Positions 12,732 through 12,950 of a stretch of 12,950 nucleotides of DNA are shown piece by piece (the first letter of the stretch is position 1; the number at the start of each line of letters is the position of its first letter). The notes beneath the pieces were generated by a model. That model was not told the origin of the DNA. It did no database searches and saw only the letters and a program-made list of their open reading frames with translations. Origin of the DNA: an uncultured Faecalibacterium sp. GTDB taxonomy: Bacteria; Bacillota; Clostridia; Oscillospirales; Ruminococcaceae. The translations under genes and the position numbers were made by a program. Location of the stretch: the NCBI GenBank assembly GCA_934561485.1, contig CAKTGS010000054.1, forward strand, positions 1-12,950. The letters run 5' to 3'.

Positions 12732-12747
12732 GTTACCTGCCGGTAAC
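12732..12747. promoter_or_regulatory. GTTACC/GGTAAC palindrome downstream of the NTF2-like gene
   Basis: GTTACC-TGCC-GGTAAC is a perfect 6-bp inverted repeat with a 4-nt centre, 2 nt past the stop at 12750. It has no T-run, so it is a poor terminator. Its place about 22 nt upstream of the flavoprotein -35 box suits an activator or repressor site instead. Confidence 0.4.
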
Positions 12748-12749
12748 CA

Positions 12750-12950
12750 TCAGAACTTGCCGTTATCGTTTGCCCAAGTGGACTGGTCGGCGATGGTCTC
12801 CATCACATCCCAATGCTCGGCGATCTTGCCGTTCTCCACACGCCACAGGTCGTAGTAAGCGGTGGGAACATCGCCATAGGTGCCCTCGCTGACAGCCAGC
12901 ACATAGTTGCCATCGGCCAGCACCTGATGGGTGGTGGTGTAGACCATCTG
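12750..12950 (-). CDS. NTF2/SnoaL-like protein, C-terminal part only
   Basis: The gene runs off the right edge; about 66 residues are visible and the true start lies outside. The sequence HQVLADGNYVLAVSEGTYG, then YYDLWRVENGKIAEHWDVM and a final helix with WANDNGKF, is the end of a SnoaL-like/nuclear transport factor 2 fold. The D-W-R-V-x-N-G-K-I-x-E-H-W-D signature is characteristic. Family members are small cone-shaped barrels with varied isomerase or ligand-binding roles, and nothing here fixes the substrate. It lies on the same strand as the flavoprotein gene, about 106 nt upstream of it. Confidence 0.85.
   Translation of the reverse strand, partial: QMVYTTTHQVLADGNYVLAVSEGTYGDVPTAYYDLWRVENGKIAEHWDVMETIADQSTWANDNGKF

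Overview
The window looks like a chromosomal accessory stretch from a moderately GC-rich gut Firmicute of the Oscillospiraceae/Ruminococcaceae type, with Faecalibacterium or a close relative as the best guess. This rests on Gram-positive style Shine-Dalgarno sites, several lipoproteins and SLH-like surface proteins, many short-spaced genes and the overall family mix. It is inference from style, not from a marker gene.

Layout, left to right. (1) Positions 1-1530 form a compositionally distinct, AT-richer two-gene unit on the + strand: an unrecognised 268-aa protein followed 4 nt later by a PD-(D/E)XK nuclease-fold protein, closed by a strong terminator. (2) Positions 1568-2584 hold a MarR-type regulator overlapping a MATE efflux pump gene that has lost most of its middle (152 aa instead of about 450 aa); a hairpin terminator follows. 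(3) Everything from 2595 to 10384 is on the - strand and is devoted to the cell envelope. Two large exported proteins, one with leucine-rich repeats and one with a beta-helix plus InlB-type repeat, bracket a tight seven-gene operon (8272 down to 4607). That operon encodes lipoproteins, secreted proteins, a DUF3137-like membrane protein, a 63-aa two-helix membrane protein and a 25-aa micro-lipoprotein. (4) Positions 10514-12164 (- strand) carry a Zn-macrodomain ADP-ribosyl hydrolase overlapping a macrodomain-linked (class M) sirtuin, a reversible protein ADP-ribosylation pair. (5) Positions 12248-12950 (- strand) carry a pyridoxamine-phosphate-oxidase-like flavoprotein and the end of an NTF2/SnoaL-like protein.

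The two large surface proteins belong together. They share an almost identical C-terminal module (a transmembrane helix followed by an SLH-like domain). Each is also preceded by the same promoter layout, in which a CTAACC-N3-GGTTAG-type palindrome sits in the spacer and overlaps the -10 box. They are probably members of one regulon of swappable ectodomains on a common anchor. The seven-gene operon between them consists only of exported or membrane proteins with no recognisable enzyme. It is the best candidate for an undescribed system here, and its function cannot be told from sequence alone.

The ADP-ribosylation pair lacks the lipoyl-carrier and lipoate-ligase partners that accompany it in staphylococci and streptococci, at least within this window. 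No tRNA, rRNA, CRISPR array, insertion sequence or integrase was seen.
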